Assembly (NCBI RefSeq): GCF_002807665.1
Contig: NZ_PEAY01000001.1
Span: 1 to 64,000, forward strand
Reading direction: 5' to 3'
Source: Neoalteromonas facilis
Lineage (GTDB): Bacteria > Pseudomonadota > Gammaproteobacteria > Enterobacterales > Alteromonadaceae
Length of the DNA: 64,000 nt
Below, piece by piece: positions 45,221-55,445 of the stretch (positions are counted from its first letter, which is position 1; each line of letters starts with the position of its first letter). The notes below the pieces were generated by a model, which saw only the letters and a list, made by a program, of their open reading frames with translations, was not told the origin of the DNA and did not search any database. The position numbers and the translations under genes are program-made.

Positions 45221-46021
45221 ATGAAATTTCCAAAATCCCTTCCGGCAGCACATAAGCGCCTGCTTCTTCGCATTGTTGAGTCATTTTCAATGGATCATCG
45301 AATACTCGGTATTGGTGCAGGGGGCTCCTTTGCGAGTGATGCAATGGACCAATACAGTGACCTTGATCTGGTGATTGCTATTGACCCAGAGCATTACGAT
45401 ACGGTGATGAGTATGCGTTTTGAACTGGTTGAGACTATTAATGGATTGGTCGCGGCGGTAACCGGAGAGCATGTGGGAGAACCCCGCCTCGTCATTGCAT
45501 TGTATGAACCTGATCTGATCCATGTTGATTTCAAATTTGTTGCATTGCCAGATGCAGGGAAACGTGTTGATGATACCAAGGTCGTGTGGGAGAGAGAGCA
45601 GGTATTATCTGAGCTGTTGACACATTCTGACTATGCTTACCCTTGTCCGACGCCACAGTGGGTTGAAGATCGATTTTGGATCTGGGTTCATTATGCCGCA
45701 ACCAAAATTGCTAGAGGCGAATATTATGAAGCGATGGAATTTTTGTCCTTTTTACGAACAACAGTGTTGTCACCGGTAGCTCTAGCTCTAAATGGGCACA
45801 CACCTTCGGGTGTGCGTACAATTGAGCAACGTTTACCTCAATTTGCAGAGGCGCTAACGGCAACGATAGCAAAACCTGAAAAAGCGTCTTTGATTAGTGC
45901 ATTCCAACACATCATCTCACTATATAAAAATATGAGAAGTCAGTGTGATGTCGAGCTGAACTCTCGCGCAGAGCGGCTATGTGTAGAGTATTTTGACCGT
46001 ATTGTTGGCGCTGATAATTAA
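45221..46021 (+). CDS. Nucleotidyltransferase-domain protein (266 aa)
   Basis: The N-terminal part has the NTP_transf_2 signature: GAGGSFASDAMDQYSDLDLVIAID, with the G-S loop and the D-x-D metal pair (about residues 33-50), plus a later acidic residue in HVDFKFV. The C-terminal half is helical, as in enzymes that nucleotidylate small molecules such as aminoglycosides or lincosamides, but nothing shows that it acts on a drug. It is a single gene after a terminator. Confidence 0.78.
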   Translation: MKFPKSLPAAHKRLLLRIVESFSMDHRILGIGAGGSFASDAMDQYSDLDLVIAIDPEHYDTVMSMRFELVETINGLVAAVTGEHVGEPRLVIALYEPDLIHVDFKFVALPDAGKRVDDTKVVWEREQVLSELLTHSDYAYPCPTPQWVEDRFWIWVHYAATKIARGEYYEAMEFLSFLRTTVLSPVALALNGHTPSGVRTIEQRLPQFAEALTATIAKPEKASLISAFQHIISLYKNMRSQCDVELNSRAERLCVEYFDRIVGADN

Positions 46022-46140
46022 GGCTGAGGGATATTATTTGTTGCTTGGATCATAGATAAATAGCCTCAGCACTATTTATCTATGCTAATACTTCCAGTTG
46101 GGATTAAGCCAAAGCAACGTATAGTTCCATTCAAATAGAA

Positions 46141-47031
46141 TCATTGAAATTGAGCAACCAAAAAGTCTATTGTGGCTCGCACTTTCGCTGGCATTTTACG
46201 TTCACCAGCAAATAATACATGTATCCCACCTAAATTAACGGGCGGTTCATTCAGGGGAATGGCTTCCAACGTACCGCTGTTAAGCGCTTTTTGAACAACA
46301 AACTCAGGCTGATAGATAACGCCTAACCCCATAGTCGCCGCTAACATCAAAGATTCACCATTGTTGGAAGTGAAGTTTCCTTTTACAGGGACGGCTATTT
46401 CCCCATTTACCCCAAACATCCATTTACCATTTGCTTGGGTGGGCGAGAGTGTATAACTAAGGCAGTTATACTGAGCGAGTTCTTGAATACGAGACGGTTT
46501 ACCATTGGCGAGCCAATATTGTGGTGAGGCACACACATACATTTTAGACTGGCCAATGCATCGCGCGCGCAAATCGCTGTCACTCAAATGGCCAACTCGA
46601 ATAGTGAGATCCCAACCTTCTGTGACCATATCTTTAACACTGTCGTTCAGGTGCAAATTAACGGACAAATTGGGGTATTCATTAAGAAGAGAGGGAATTA
46701 AAGGTGAAACAAAATTATAGCCAAATGTATGTGGCGCATTAATATTAACCACACCGGAAATGTCTTCTTGACGCGAAGTAATATCACTTTCTAACTCAAT
46801 TACCTCATTTAATATGTGTTGGCTGGATTCCAAAAAACGCTGACCAGCTGAAGTCGGTATAAGCTGGCGTGTAGAACGATGTAGCAATTTAACCCCTAAG
46901 CGCTGCTCCAAAGCATCAATATGGCGGGCAGCCATTGCTGGAGAAATATTTTGTGCGCGTGCGGAAGCCGAGAGACTACCCAAATCTAACGCGTCTATAA
47001 AAATACGCATACTGGTGAAACGATCTAACAT
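46141..47031 (-). CDS. LysR-family regulator (296 aa)
   Basis: The N-terminal winged helix has LGSLSASARAQNISPAMAARHIDALEQRLGVKLLHRSTRQL over residues about 17-57, and the rest is the usual substrate-binding domain (SGVVNINAPHTFGYNFVSPLI, GWDLTIRVGHLSDSDL). It is divergent from the dioxygenase at 47128 with about 100 bp between, the classic layout for a LysR activator and its target. The effector is probably an aromatic compound by association, which is inference. Confidence 0.93.
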   Translation of the reverse strand: MLDRFTSMRIFIDALDLGSLSASARAQNISPAMAARHIDALEQRLGVKLLHRSTRQLIPTSAGQRFLESSQHILNEVIELESDITSRQEDISGVVNINAPHTFGYNFVSPLIPSLLNEYPNLSVNLHLNDSVKDMVTEGWDLTIRVGHLSDSDLRARCIGQSKMYVCASPQYWLANGKPSRIQELAQYNCLSYTLSPTQANGKWMFGVNGEIAVPVKGNFTSNNGESLMLAATMGLGVIYQPEFVVQKALNSGTLEAIPLNEPPVNLGGIHVLFAGERKMPAKVRATIDFLVAQFQ

Positions 47032-47127
47032 TTAATACCCAGAGTAAAAACTAATCCTAATAAATGTATATTCTAATACTCTCGATATGTAAATAAACTA
47101 TGGTTATTGGTATCAAACGAGAGATAT

Positions 47128-47946
47128 ATGATGAAAAACCGACAACCCGTATTCTTTATACCGCATGGCGCTGGCCCCTGTTTTTTCATGGATTGGTCAC
47201 CAAAAGATGAATGGGCAAAACTAGAGCGTTATTTGTCCGAGATAGCAGAAACGTTACCGTCGCGGCCTACAGCAATTGTGTTAATTTCAGCTCATTGGTT
47301 AACGCAGGATATTTCGGTGACTGGCGCAGAAAAACCGTCACTACTGTATGATTATTACGGGTTTCCTCAGCACACTTATCAGTTGACTTACCCTGCGTCA
47401 GGAATGCCCGATTTAAGCAAACGCATTGTAGACCAATTATCAGCTGCGGGGATGACGGCAACGCTTGATAACGACAGAGGGTTTGACCACGGTGTATTTA
47501 TACCACTGAAGATTATGTTTCCAGCCGCTGATATTCCTGTGGTTCAGGTATCGTTGAAGCGTTCATTAAGTGCAGTTGAGCATATTGCACTGGGAAAACT
47601 GCTTGCCCCATTGCGTGATGAAGGGGTGTTAATTATTGGTAGTGGAATGAGCTTTCACAACATGAGGGGGTATGGGAAAGCGAGTTTTACTCAGCCTTCC
47701 AAACGTTTTGATGATTGGCTGGCTGGCGCGCTATCAGATGTGGCAAGCAGAGATGAAGCACTGTCCGCGTGGGAAAAGGCGCCTGGTGCGCGAGAAAGTC
47801 ACCCTACCGGTGAAGAGGAACACTTGATCCCGTTAATGGTTGCTGTTGGCGCTGCAGGGCAAGATCCGGGGATGAAGGATTTTAGCGATACAATTTTGCA
47901 AACCCAGATTTCTGCATTTCGATTCTCGGAAGAAACCATAGAGTGA
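47128..47946 (+). CDS. DODA-type extradiol ring-opening dioxygenase (272 aa)
   Basis: It matches class III extradiol dioxygenases of the YgiD / 4,5-DOPA dioxygenase type: FFIPHGAGPCFFMDW with the first His, ISAHWLTQDISVTG with the second, DRGFDHGVFIPLKIMFP with a third, and SGMSFHNMRGYG near residue 180. These bind one Fe(II) or Zn(II). I chose the ATG at 47128 (MMKNRQPVFFI), the codons just before the conserved start of the fold. It is divergent from the LysR gene at 46141, its probable regulator. Confidence 0.9.
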   Translation: MMKNRQPVFFIPHGAGPCFFMDWSPKDEWAKLERYLSEIAETLPSRPTAIVLISAHWLTQDISVTGAEKPSLLYDYYGFPQHTYQLTYPASGMPDLSKRIVDQLSAAGMTATLDNDRGFDHGVFIPLKIMFPAADIPVVQVSLKRSLSAVEHIALGKLLAPLRDEGVLIIGSGMSFHNMRGYGKASFTQPSKRFDDWLAGALSDVASRDEALSAWEKAPGARESHPTGEEEHLIPLMVAVGAAGQDPGMKDFSDTILQTQISAFRFSEETIE

Positions 47947-48140
47947 ACAGCGTGGTGTCAACTTTAGTGTGGATGTGGCTTTAGCTTTTCAGTTCAGAAC
48001 CGATATGAAATTGATGGATGGAGAGCTGTGGCTTAAAACTTTCTGTGAACTCAAATTATGCTTTTAAACAGTGAAAAGAGTTTTCATTCAAAGCCAACTT
48101 GCTCTACCTTTATACATACCTTGTTGAATGAGATGTCATT

Positions 48141-49232
48141 ATGTTTGTAAAAGCTTCACGCTTAGAAGATGCTCAACGCGAAAACGCTACTTTAACGTCT
48201 AAGATACAGCAATTAGAACAAGAAGTAGAACGCCTCAAAGATGAGAACCGAGCGCTTCATTCTGAGTTGGATAAAATGAGCTCTGTCGATACAGGCTCCT
48301 TTGACAATAAGTTAGCCCGTTCTGTTATTGAGTCACTTCAACAAGTTGAAGGTATTCGCTCTACGGTGCTGGATTCTTTCCAACGCATCGATCAAGAGTC
48401 AGAATCGATTAAAACGGTGAATGAACTGTTTTCTGTCGCGTCGTCATCTTTAGCTGATATTGTCAGTGCAATGAACGCTATGGGCGGAAAAATGTCTGGT
48501 ATGAACGAGAGTATTACCGGCTTATCTGAGAAAGCGGACAGTATTAATAAGTTTGTTTCAACCATTACCAGTATATCTGATCAAACAAACCTATTAGCGC
48601 TAAATGCTGCTATTGAGGCGGCTCGCGCAGGTGACGCAGGTCGAGGTTTTAGCGTGGTAGCAGACGAAGTTCGGACATTGGCTACAGAAACCAATAAGTC
48701 TGCCAGTGAAGTGTCAGATCTGGTTAGTAACATTATTTCAAATACCAAATATGCGGTAAGCTCTGTAGATGAAATTAGCAGCAATAATGATGAGTTATCA
48801 GGCGGTGTTGCGGCGCTAAATGATCACTACAGTAAGATCATCGAATGTTGCCATTCAATGAAGGACACGATTTCAGATTCCTCGAACCGCACATTTATCC
48901 AAACCGTAAAGCTGGATCACATTGTGTGGAAATGTGACGTATATTCAGTGCTTTACGGTTTAAGTTCTAAATCAGCAAATGATTTCGTTGATCATCACTC
49001 ATGCCGTCTAGGTAAGTGGTATAACGGTGAAGGTCGCGCAATGTTTGGCAATGAATCGGCGTATAAGCAACTCGAAAAGCCACATGAGCAAGTTCACCAA
49101 AATGGCGTTAAGGCATTAGAAGCACATAAAGCAGGCAACAATGCGATGTGTTTAGAATGCTTGTCTCGAATGGAACAGGCGAGCGAAAAAGTAATGGCGA
49201 CACTCGATGCGATGGCGGTTGTCGGGCATTAA
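48141..49232 (+). CDS. Soluble chemoreceptor with zinc-binding CZB domain (363 aa)
   Basis: There is no membrane segment. Residues about 8-45 are a coiled coil ([19 protein letters not shown]), about 100-250 an MCP signalling domain ([27 protein letters not shown] covers the hairpin tip) and about 255-345 a CZB domain with its ligands: His in [11 protein letters not shown], Cys in SCRLGKWY, and two His in [13 protein letters not shown] receptors sense zinc or hypochlorous acid in the cytoplasm and signal to CheA or, in some cases, to other partners. No che genes are near. A terminator follows at 49307. Confidence 0.92.
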   Translation: MFVKASRLEDAQRENATLTSKIQQLEQEVERLKDENRALHSELDKMSSVDTGSFDNKLARSVIESLQQVEGIRSTVLDSFQRIDQESESIKTVNELFSVASSSLADIVSAMNAMGGKMSGMNESITGLSEKADSINKFVSTITSISDQTNLLALNAAIEAARAGDAGRGFSVVADEVRTLATETNKSASEVSDLVSNIISNTKYAVSSVDEISSNNDELSGGVAALNDHYSKIIECCHSMKDTISDSSNRTFIQTVKLDHIVWKCDVYSVLYGLSSKSANDFVDHHSCRLGKWYNGEGRAMFGNESAYKQLEKPHEQVHQNGVKALEAHKAGNNAMCLECLSRMEQASEKVMATLDAMAVVGH

Positions 49233-49306
49233 TATCAATTAAGGCGACTGATTACGCTTTGACTGCTCCATATTTTAACAAGCTATTTCTATCTTTGGGT
49301 CAAATA

Positions 49307-49333
49307 AAACCTCGCATGATGCGAGGTTTTTTT
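49307..49333 (+). terminator. Terminator of the chemoreceptor gene
   Basis: AAACCTCGCA / TGCGAGGTTT form a perfect 10-bp stem with a TGA loop, followed by a T run. Confidence 0.9.
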
Positions 49334-49521
49334 ATGTATGCGGCTGCGTAGTGACAGAACACGCCAAGAACATCGGGCATACTCGTTGAAATTTATAGAC
49401 TGAACCAACGGTCGTATTTTAGAACGATCAGTCATATTTGACGTTTTGTATTGAAGTATATTAACGTCGAACCAGAGCCACTCTGATTAGATCTGGTTTC
49501 TAATACTTTAAGGATGAACAT

Positions 49522-50034
49522 ATGAACAAGATACTCAAGCGTACTTTACTAATGTCAGCGGCTCTCGCAATGACATGTACCTCCGCTATTGCACAAAATC
49601 ACTCAGAAACGTTTGACGCGGAAGAAGTGGAAGTGATTAAGATTCAAGGAAAACGACCAGCCACTTTCTATTTCAAAGAATATGAAAAAGCTAAAGAAGC
49701 AATGTATGAAGCCTACAACCAGATCAATGATGAGAAGCAATTTGCTATCGATTGCCGGGTTGTGAAGCCTGTCGGTAGTCAAATAGCGAAAAAAGAATGT
49801 TTGCCACGTTTTTATCGAGAAGAGTCTGCTTATCAATCGCAACTATTCTTATTGGGTGCTTCAAACACTTTCGCCGCAAATGACAGTGATATTGCGCATT
49901 TAACGAAGTATAAGCAAAAAGCGTTTTATCAGCATATTGAAGAATTGGCGAAAGAGTCTCCCGAGCTGCTGGCTCATTTGCAGAATATTTCCAATAAACT
50001 CGAGGCGTATTTAGAGCGCAAGAATTCTCAGTAA
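49522..50034 (+). CDS. Exported protein of unknown function with I-x-G signature (170 aa)
   Basis: A signal peptide (MNKILKRTLLMSAALAMTCTSAIA) is followed by DAEEVEVIKIQGKRPATFYF, which resembles the I-E-x-T-G-E-K segment at the same position in the Sel1-like proteins at 39870 and 40721 and the start of TonB-dependent receptor plugs. The rest is helical and charged (KEYEKAKEAMYEAYNQIND) with two Cys (DCRVVKP, KECLPRF). AAGGAT precedes the ATG. I do not recognise the family. Confidence 0.65.
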   Translation: MNKILKRTLLMSAALAMTCTSAIAQNHSETFDAEEVEVIKIQGKRPATFYFKEYEKAKEAMYEAYNQINDEKQFAIDCRVVKPVGSQIAKKECLPRFYREESAYQSQLFLLGASNTFAANDSDIAHLTKYKQKAFYQHIEELAKESPELLAHLQNISNKLEAYLERKNSQ

Positions 50035-50070
50035 GTTAACATATACACTGAGACGGTTAGTAATAGATGG

Positions 50071-50099
50071 TTGCAGCATTGATGCCTGCACTATATAAT
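50071..50099 (+). promoter_or_regulatory. Sigma-70-type promoter ahead of the rimP-nusA operon
   Basis: TTGCAG (50071-50076) and a consensus TATAAT (50094-50099) are separated by 17 bp, the ideal spacing. Transcription would start near 50106, about 230 bp before rimP. Confidence 0.8.
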
Positions 50100-50105
50100 A
50101 CGGCC

Positions 50106-50256
50106 AGTTTTGTGATACGGGCTCCCTCGAAAGGATAGTAACGTTTCACGCGAGGCACTTGTTGTAACGTCGCAACTTGCCGATTCATTTAATTGGTCGT
50201 TGAATGGTTTTAACGTCCATCCAGTATTTGAGCCCCGCATTGTCCGGGGTTTTTTA
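50106..50256 (+). ncRNA. Leader transcript or small RNA upstream of rimP (candidate)
   Basis: From the promoter at 50071 to the terminator at 50233-50256 is about 150 bases with no convincing protein frame and no tRNA fold that I can draw. CCTCG/CGAGG arms suggest a hairpin near 50123-50156. In enterobacteria this position holds metY and a leader where NusA-dependent control acts. Here the transcript could be an attenuated leader or a free small RNA. A second weak hairpin with six T lies at 50299-50317, just before the rimP ribosome site. Confidence 0.45.
50233..50256 (+). terminator. Terminator or attenuator in the rimP leader
   Basis: CCCCG (50233-50237) and CGGGG (50245-50249) with a 7-base loop are followed by TTTTTTATT. 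It lies between the operon promoter and rimP, so readthrough is needed for operon expression unless another promoter exists. Confidence 0.75.
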
Positions 50257-50334
50257 TTGGTTTTTCCAGTATCGGCACGAACAAGGTGCTTTTCAGATGG
50301 GCTATAGGCCCTTTTTTCGTATTTGGAGGTTTGT

Positions 50335-50793
50335 TTGTCGCAATTAGAAAAACGACTAACAGAAATGTTGACATCACCGGTAGAAGCATTGGGCTTTGAA
50401 TTGGTGGGCATAGAGTTTGTCCGCGCCGGTAAGCATTCAATTTTGCGTGTCTTCATTGATCATGAAAATGGAATCAATGTGGATGATTGTGCCGAGGTGA
50501 GTCATCAAGTCAGCGCGGTTCTTGATGTAGAAGACCCGATCACGACTGAGTACAACCTTGAAGTTTCTTCACCGGGTATGGATCGTCCTTTGTTTAAAGA
50601 ACAGCACTACCAAGCGGTAATTGGTGAAGTGGTGAGTGTGCGTTTATCAATGCCAATGAACAACCGTCGAAATTTTAAAGGAAAGCTGATATCCGCTGAA
50701 AACGGTGTTGTCAGTATAGAAGTTGATGGTCAGACGTTTGATCTGGCGTTTGCGAATATAGAAAAAGGGAACCTGGTTCCAACGTTTGATTAA
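50335..50793 (+). CDS. rimP: Ribosome maturation factor RimP (152 aa)
   Basis: RimP assists 30S subunit maturation. Family motifs are clear: [48 protein letters not shown] place the start at the TTG at 50335 ([10 protein letters not shown] follows) because GGAGG lies seven bases ahead; a frame start at 50323 would sit on the ribosome site itself. It is the first gene of the rimP-nusA-infB block, with 37 bp to nusA. Confidence 0.95.
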   Translation: MSQLEKRLTEMLTSPVEALGFELVGIEFVRAGKHSILRVFIDHENGINVDDCAEVSHQVSAVLDVEDPITTEYNLEVSSPGMDRPLFKEQHYQAVIGEVVSVRLSMPMNNRRNFKGKLISAENGVVSIEVDGQTFDLAFANIEKGNLVPTFD

Positions 50794-50830
50794 CAGCTCA
50801 AGTGCGCTGTAATTGTCAATGAGGCAAGAG

Positions 50831-52324
50831 ATGAGTAAAGAAATACTATTAGTGGCGGAAGCCGTATCAAATGAAAAGCAAGTTCCTCGTGAGAAAATTT
50901 TTGAAGCGTTGGAATTTGCCTTGGCCAGTGCCACTAAGAAAAAGAATGAAGGCGAAATTGAAGTTCGTGTAGAAATTGATCGTTCAACCGGTGATTTCGA
51001 CACATTCCGTCGTTGGATGGTTATCCCAGATGATCAGCCACAAGAAAACCCATATGCAGAAATTACGCTGTCAGCGGCTCAAGTTGAAGAGCCAGAGATC
51101 CAAGTCGGTGACTATGTTGAAGAACAAATAGAATCGATTGCATTTGACCGCATTACTACACAAACAGCGAAGCAGGTTATCGTACAGAAAGTGCGTGAAG
51201 CCGAGCGCGCACAAATGATTGCTGAATACGAAGACCGTGTTGGCGATTTGGTGACCGGTACGGTTAAGAAAGTGAACCGTGACAACGTTATTATTGACCT
51301 AGGGAATAACGCTGAAGGTGTTATCTTCCGCGACGATATGTTGCCTCGTGAAACGTTCCGTCCAGGTGACCGTGTACGTGGTTTGCTGTATGTCATTCGC
51401 CCAGAAGCGCGTGGAGCACAGTTGTTTATCAGCCGTACTCACCCCGATATGCTGGTTGAATTGTTCCGTTTGGAAGTACCAGAAATCGCTGAAGAAACAT
51501 TAGAGATTAAATCAGCAGCGCGTGACCCAGGTTCACGTGCGAAAATCGCCGTTAAAACGAACGATAAACGCCTAGATCCAGTGGGAGCTTGTGTTGGTAT
51601 GCGAGGCTCTCGTGTTCAAGCGGTTTCCGGTGAGTTAGGTGGTGAGCGTGTCGATATCGTACTGTGGGACGAAAACCCTGCACAGTTCGTTATCAACGCA
51701 ATGGCACCAGCCGAAGTTGCATCAATCGTTGTTGATGAAGATGCCAATGCTATGGATGTCGCGGTTGAAGCTGACAACCTTGCGCAAGCAATTGGTCGAA
51801 ATGGTCAAAACGTTCGCTTAGCCAGCCAGTTAACAGGTTGGGAGCTCAATGTTATGACGGTAGAAGACTTGAATAGCAAACATGCTGAAGAAAATGCAAA
51901 AGTGTTGCATGTATTCACTGAAGGTTTGGATATTGATGAAGATTTCGCCAGCGTATTGGTTGACGAAGGTTTCACAACATTGGAAGAGGTTGCTTACGTT
52001 CCTGTAGGTGAGCTTTTGGCCATTGAAGGCCTAGACGAAGATACCGTTGAAGAATTACGTAATCGTGCTCGTGCAGCGCTGACAACCCAGGCGCTGAAAA
52101 ATGAAGAGTCATTGGAAGCTAATGAACCTAAACAAGAATTGCTCGATCTTGAAGGTATGGAGCGCCATGTTGCGTTCGTTTTAGCTAGCCGTGGTATCAC
52201 AGACTTAGAAGCACTAGCAGAGCAAGGCACTGATGATATCAGTGATATTGAAGAGTTAGACGAGACAAAAGCGGGTGAGCTGATCATGGCTGCACGTAAT
52301 ATTGTCTGGTTTAACGAAGAGTAG
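50831..52324 (+). CDS. nusA: Transcription termination/antitermination factor NusA (497 aa)
   Basis: NusA binds RNA polymerase and controls pausing, termination and antitermination. In order: N-terminal domain ([16 protein letters not shown]), S1 domain ([21 protein letters not shown]), KH domains ([39 protein letters not shown]) and two C-terminal helical repeats ([28 protein letters not shown]). The length is close to that of the E. coli protein. I chose the ATG at 50831, where homology begins, rather than the one six codons earlier. infB follows by 24 bp. Confidence 0.97.
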   Translation: MSKEILLVAEAVSNEKQVPREKIFEALEFALASATKKKNEGEIEVRVEIDRSTGDFDTFRRWMVIPDDQPQENPYAEITLSAAQVEEPEIQVGDYVEEQIESIAFDRITTQTAKQVIVQKVREAERAQMIAEYEDRVGDLVTGTVKKVNRDNVIIDLGNNAEGVIFRDDMLPRETFRPGDRVRGLLYVIRPEARGAQLFISRTHPDMLVELFRLEVPEIAEETLEIKSAARDPGSRAKIAVKTNDKRLDPVGACVGMRGSRVQAVSGELGGERVDIVLWDENPAQFVINAMAPAEVASIVVDEDANAMDVAVEADNLAQAIGRNGQNVRLASQLTGWELNVMTVEDLNSKHAEENAKVLHVFTEGLDIDEDFASVLVDEGFTTLEEVAYVPVGELLAIEGLDEDTVEELRNRARAALTTQALKNEESLEANEPKQELLDLEGMERHVAFVLASRGITDLEALAEQGTDDISDIEELDETKAGELIMAARNIVWFNEE

Positions 52325-52348
52325 GGTCAACAAGAGGAATTACGAGTA

Positions 52349-54964
52349 ATGGCAGAAGTATCCATTGAAAAACTCGCCAATGATATTGGCACAACAGTTG
52401 ACCGACTGTTAACTCAGTTTAAAGATGCGGGTATCGCTAAGACAGCCGCAGATAGTGTCACAGAAGACGAAAAGCGTCAGCTTTTGGACTATCTTAGCAA
52501 ACAACACGGTGGTTCTGGCTCTGAAGAGCCTAAACGTATGACACTTCAGCGTAAGACAACTAGCACATTAAGTGTTGGGAAATCTAAGGCTGTTAAAGTT
52601 GAGGTTCGTAAGAAACGTACGTATGTAAAACGCACTGAAGTTGAAGAGCAACGTTTAGCGGAAGAAGAAGCTAAACGTAAAGCTGAAGAAGCTGAAGCAG
52701 CGGAAGCTCGTCGTAAAGCTGAACAAGAAGCGGCTGATAATGCGCGTAAAGCAGCAGAAGAAGCGAAGCGTAAAGCGGATGAAGCACGCAAAGCTCAAGA
52801 AGCAGAGCGAGCGGCACGAGCAGAAAAAGCAAAACGTGAAGCAGAAGAGCGTAAAGCGGCCGAGTCTGCTTTATCGCCAGAAGAGAAAGCTGAGCAAGAA
52901 GCGGCTCAGAAAGAAGCTGAGCGTATTAAGAAGCAACAGGAAGAAGAAGCGCAACGTAAGTTGGAAGAAGACGCAAAGCGTGCTGCTGATGAAGCACGTA
53001 AGTTAGCGGAAGAAAACGAACGTCGCTGGAAAGAAGAAGAAGAGCGCCGTAAGCGTGAAGAAGCGGAAGAGGTGCATTTGCACTCAAACCGTTACGCGCA
53101 GGAAGCTGAAGACGAAGAAGACATGCAAGTAGAGCGTTCTTCACGCCGTCGCAAGAAGCGCAAAAATGCTGGGGAAGACCTCAAGCATAGCTTCCAAAAG
53201 CCAGCTTCTCCTGTTGAACGTGTGGTTAAGTTGGGTGAAACCATTACGGTGGGTGAACTTGCTAGCCGCATGGCGATTAAAGCGACTGAAGTGATCAAAA
53301 CCATGATGAAAATGGGCGAAATGGCCACGATTAATCAGGTGCTTGATCAAGACACCGCTGTTCTTGTGATCGAAGAAATGGGTCACAAGTATGAGTTAGT
53401 AAATGACAATGCGTTAGAAGACGAATTGTTAGCCGATTCGGAAGAAGGCGACAAAACAACGCGTGCACCGGTCGTTACCATTATGGGTCACGTTGACCAC
53501 GGTAAAACGTCACTGCTTGACCACATTCGTCGTGCAAAAGTAGCAGACAGTGAAGCGGGTGGTATTACTCAGCACATTGGTGCATATAGCGTAGAAACCG
53601 ATAAAGGTCGTATCACATTCTTAGATACTCCCGGACACGCCGCGTTTACTGCGATGCGTGCACGTGGTGCTACGGCAACAGATATCGTTGTGTTAGTAGT
53701 CGCTGCCGATGACGGTGTAATGCCGCAAACTAAAGAAGCGGTTCAACACAGCCGCGCTGCGGGCGTTCCGTTAATCGTTGCGGTTAACAAAATGGATAAG
53801 GAAACCGCTGATCCAGATCGCGTTAAGACCGAGCTCTCTCAACTTGAAGTTATTTCAGAAGAGTGGGGCGGTGAGCACCAATTCGTTAATGTATCGGCAA
53901 AAACCGGTATGGGTATTGATGAGCTGTTAGATGCCATCACATTACAGGCTGAACTTCTTGACTTACAAGCAGTAGCGAAAGGCCCTGGGCGTGGTATCGT
54001 TATTGAGTCTCGTTTGGATAAGGGCCGTGGTCCAGTTGCATCTGTATTGGTGCAACAAGGCGAATTGAAGGCCGGTGATATCTTACTGTGTGGTGAAGAA
54101 TATGGTCGCGTTAGAGCGATGCGTGATGAAAATGGTCATGACGTTAAACTTGCCGGCCCATCAACACCTGTAGAAGTATTAGGTCTGTCAGGCGTTCCAA
54201 TTGCCGGTGAAGATGCGTTAGTGGTGAAAGACGAGCGTAAAGCCCGTGAAGTAGCGGCGAAACGTCATTCTAAACAGCGTGAACTGAAGCTGGCTAAACA
54301 ACAAAAAGCGAAGCTGGAAAACATGTTTGCCAACATGGAAGCTGGTGATGTTAGCGAGTTGAACATTGTACTAAAAGCCGATGTTCAAGGTTCGGTTGAA
54401 GCGATTTCTGAATCGTTGATCAAGCTATCGACCGACGAAGTGAAAGTTAATATCGTGGGTAGCGGTGTTGGTGGTATCACGGAAACGGATGCTAGCCTTG
54501 CAGCAGCCTCAAGTGCGATTATTCTTGGTTTTAACGTGCGTGCCGATGCAACAGCGCGTCGTGTAATTGAAAACGAAGAAATTGATTTACGTTACTACAG
54601 TGTTATCTACAACCTCATTGACGAAGTTAAACAAGCAATGAGCGGTATGTTGGCGCCAGAATTTAAGCAGGAGATCATTGGTCTTGCTGAAGTGCGTGAC
54701 GTATTTAAGTCGCCGAAGCTGGGTGCAATTGCGGGCTGTATGGTGACCGAAGGTATCGTGAAGCGTAGCAACCCTATACGTGTACTACGTGACAACGTGG
54801 TTATTTACGAAGGTGAGCTAGAGTCACTGCGTCGCTTTAAAGATGATGTGCAGGAAGTGCGTAACGGCATGGAATGTGGTATCGGCGTTAAGAACTATAA
54901 TGACGTTAAAGTCGGCGACCAAATCGAAGTATTCGAAGTGGTTGAAGTTAAACGCGAAATCTAA
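52349..54964 (+). CDS. infB: Translation initiation factor IF-2 (871 aa)
   Basis: IF-2 is the GTPase that brings initiator tRNA to the 30S subunit. The N-terminus has an IF2_N domain ([14 protein letters not shown]), then a long Lys/Glu/Ala/Arg-rich coiled region (about 90-250), a second IF2_N-like part ([19 protein letters not shown]) and the G domain: G1 [11 protein letters not shown]3 DTPGHAAF, G4 NKMD, G5 SAKTG. The C-terminal domains end [26 protein letters not shown] precedes the ATG. It lies in the conserved order between nusA and rbfA. Confidence 0.98.
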   Translation: MAEVSIEKLANDIGTTVDRLLTQFKDAGIAKTAADSVTEDEKRQLLDYLSKQHGGSGSEEPKRMTLQRKTTSTLSVGKSKAVKVEVRKKRTYVKRTEVEEQRLAEEEAKRKAEEAEAAEARRKAEQEAADNARKAAEEAKRKADEARKAQEAERAARAEKAKREAEERKAAESALSPEEKAEQEAAQKEAERIKKQQEEEAQRKLEEDAKRAADEARKLAEENERRWKEEEERRKREEAEEVHLHSNRYAQEAEDEEDMQVERSSRRRKKRKNAGEDLKHSFQKPASPVERVVKLGETITVGELASRMAIKATEVIKTMMKMGEMATINQVLDQDTAVLVIEEMGHKYELVNDNALEDELLADSEEGDKTTRAPVVTIMGHVDHGKTSLLDHIRRAKVADSEAGGITQHIGAYSVETDKGRITFLDTPGHAAFTAMRARGATATDIVVLVVAADDGVMPQTKEAVQHSRAAGVPLIVAVNKMDKETADPDRVKTELSQLEVISEEWGGEHQFVNVSAKTGMGIDELLDAITLQAELLDLQAVAKGPGRGIVIESRLDKGRGPVASVLVQQGELKAGDILLCGEEYGRVRAMRDENGHDVKLAGPSTPVEVLGLSGVPIAGEDALVVKDERKAREVAAKRHSKQRELKLAKQQKAKLENMFANMEAGDVSELNIVLKADVQGSVEAISESLIKLSTDEVKVNIVGSGVGGITETDASLAAASSAIILGFNVRADATARRVIENEEIDLRYYSVIYNLIDEVKQAMSGMLAPEFKQEIIGLAEVRDVFKSPKLGAIAGCMVTEGIVKRSNPIRVLRDNVVIYEGELESLRRFKDDVQEVRNGMECGIGVKNYNDVKVGDQIEVFEVVEVKREI

Positions 54965-55043
54965 TTAACGCATGAGTCTTTGTGTGTAAACGGAGGCGCA
55001 AGCCTCCGTTTTGCGCTTAAGACGTATATGTAAGGAGTATTCT

Positions 55044-55445
55044 ATGGCTCGCGAATTTTCTCGTACCGATCGTGTATCGCAGCAGATCCATAAAGAAGTA
55101 GCAAGTATCCTGCAAAACGAAGTCAAACACCGCATTCCAGGTTTAATTATGGTCACAGTGTCTGGCGTTGAAGTATCAAGAGATCTTGCGCATGCAAAAG
55201 TTTTCGTGACCTTTTATGAAAACGACCAAGCTGTTATTGAAGAAAACCTGAAGCTGTTACAAGACGCCAAAGGCATGGTTCGTTCATTGTTGGCCAAGCG
55301 CATTAGAATGCGTGCAGTGCCGGCTATTCACTTTGTTCGGGATTCATCTTTGACGGAAGGGATCCGGATCTCAAACTTAGTTTCCCAAACGATTGCTGAA
55401 GATGAGCGCCGCTCAGGCAAAAAAGATCCTGAAGAGGATAATTAG
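55044..55445 (+). CDS. rbfA: Ribosome-binding factor A (133 aa)
   Basis: RbfA is a cold-shock 30S maturation factor that acts on 16S rRNA. MAREFSRTDRVSQQIHKEVA at the start and HAKVFVTFYEN, LAKRIRMRAVPAIHFVRDSS further on are typical. The ATG at 55044 has AAGGAG at good distance; an earlier ATG in the frame lacks one. Its TAG overlaps the GTG start of truB by one base, which suggests translational coupling. Confidence 0.96.
   Translation: MAREFSRTDRVSQQIHKEVASILQNEVKHRIPGLIMVTVSGVEVSRDLAHAKVFVTFYENDQAVIEENLKLLQDAKGMVRSLLAKRIRMRAVPAIHFVRDSSLTEGIRISNLVSQTIAEDERRSGKKDPEEDN

Noticed and set aside
45221-46021. Aminoglycoside or lincosamide resistance gene
   Set aside because: Only the general nucleotidyltransferase signature is visible. 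Nothing supports a drug as substrate.
50106-50232. A tRNA gene upstream of rimP, as in enterobacteria
   Set aside because: No acceptor, anticodon and T-arm combination can be drawn, and there is no CCA or TTC-A loop in place.
52600-53200. Open frames on the minus strand and other frames inside infB
   Set aside because: They arise from the Lys/Glu/Ala-rich repeat codons of IF-2 and show no independent start signals.
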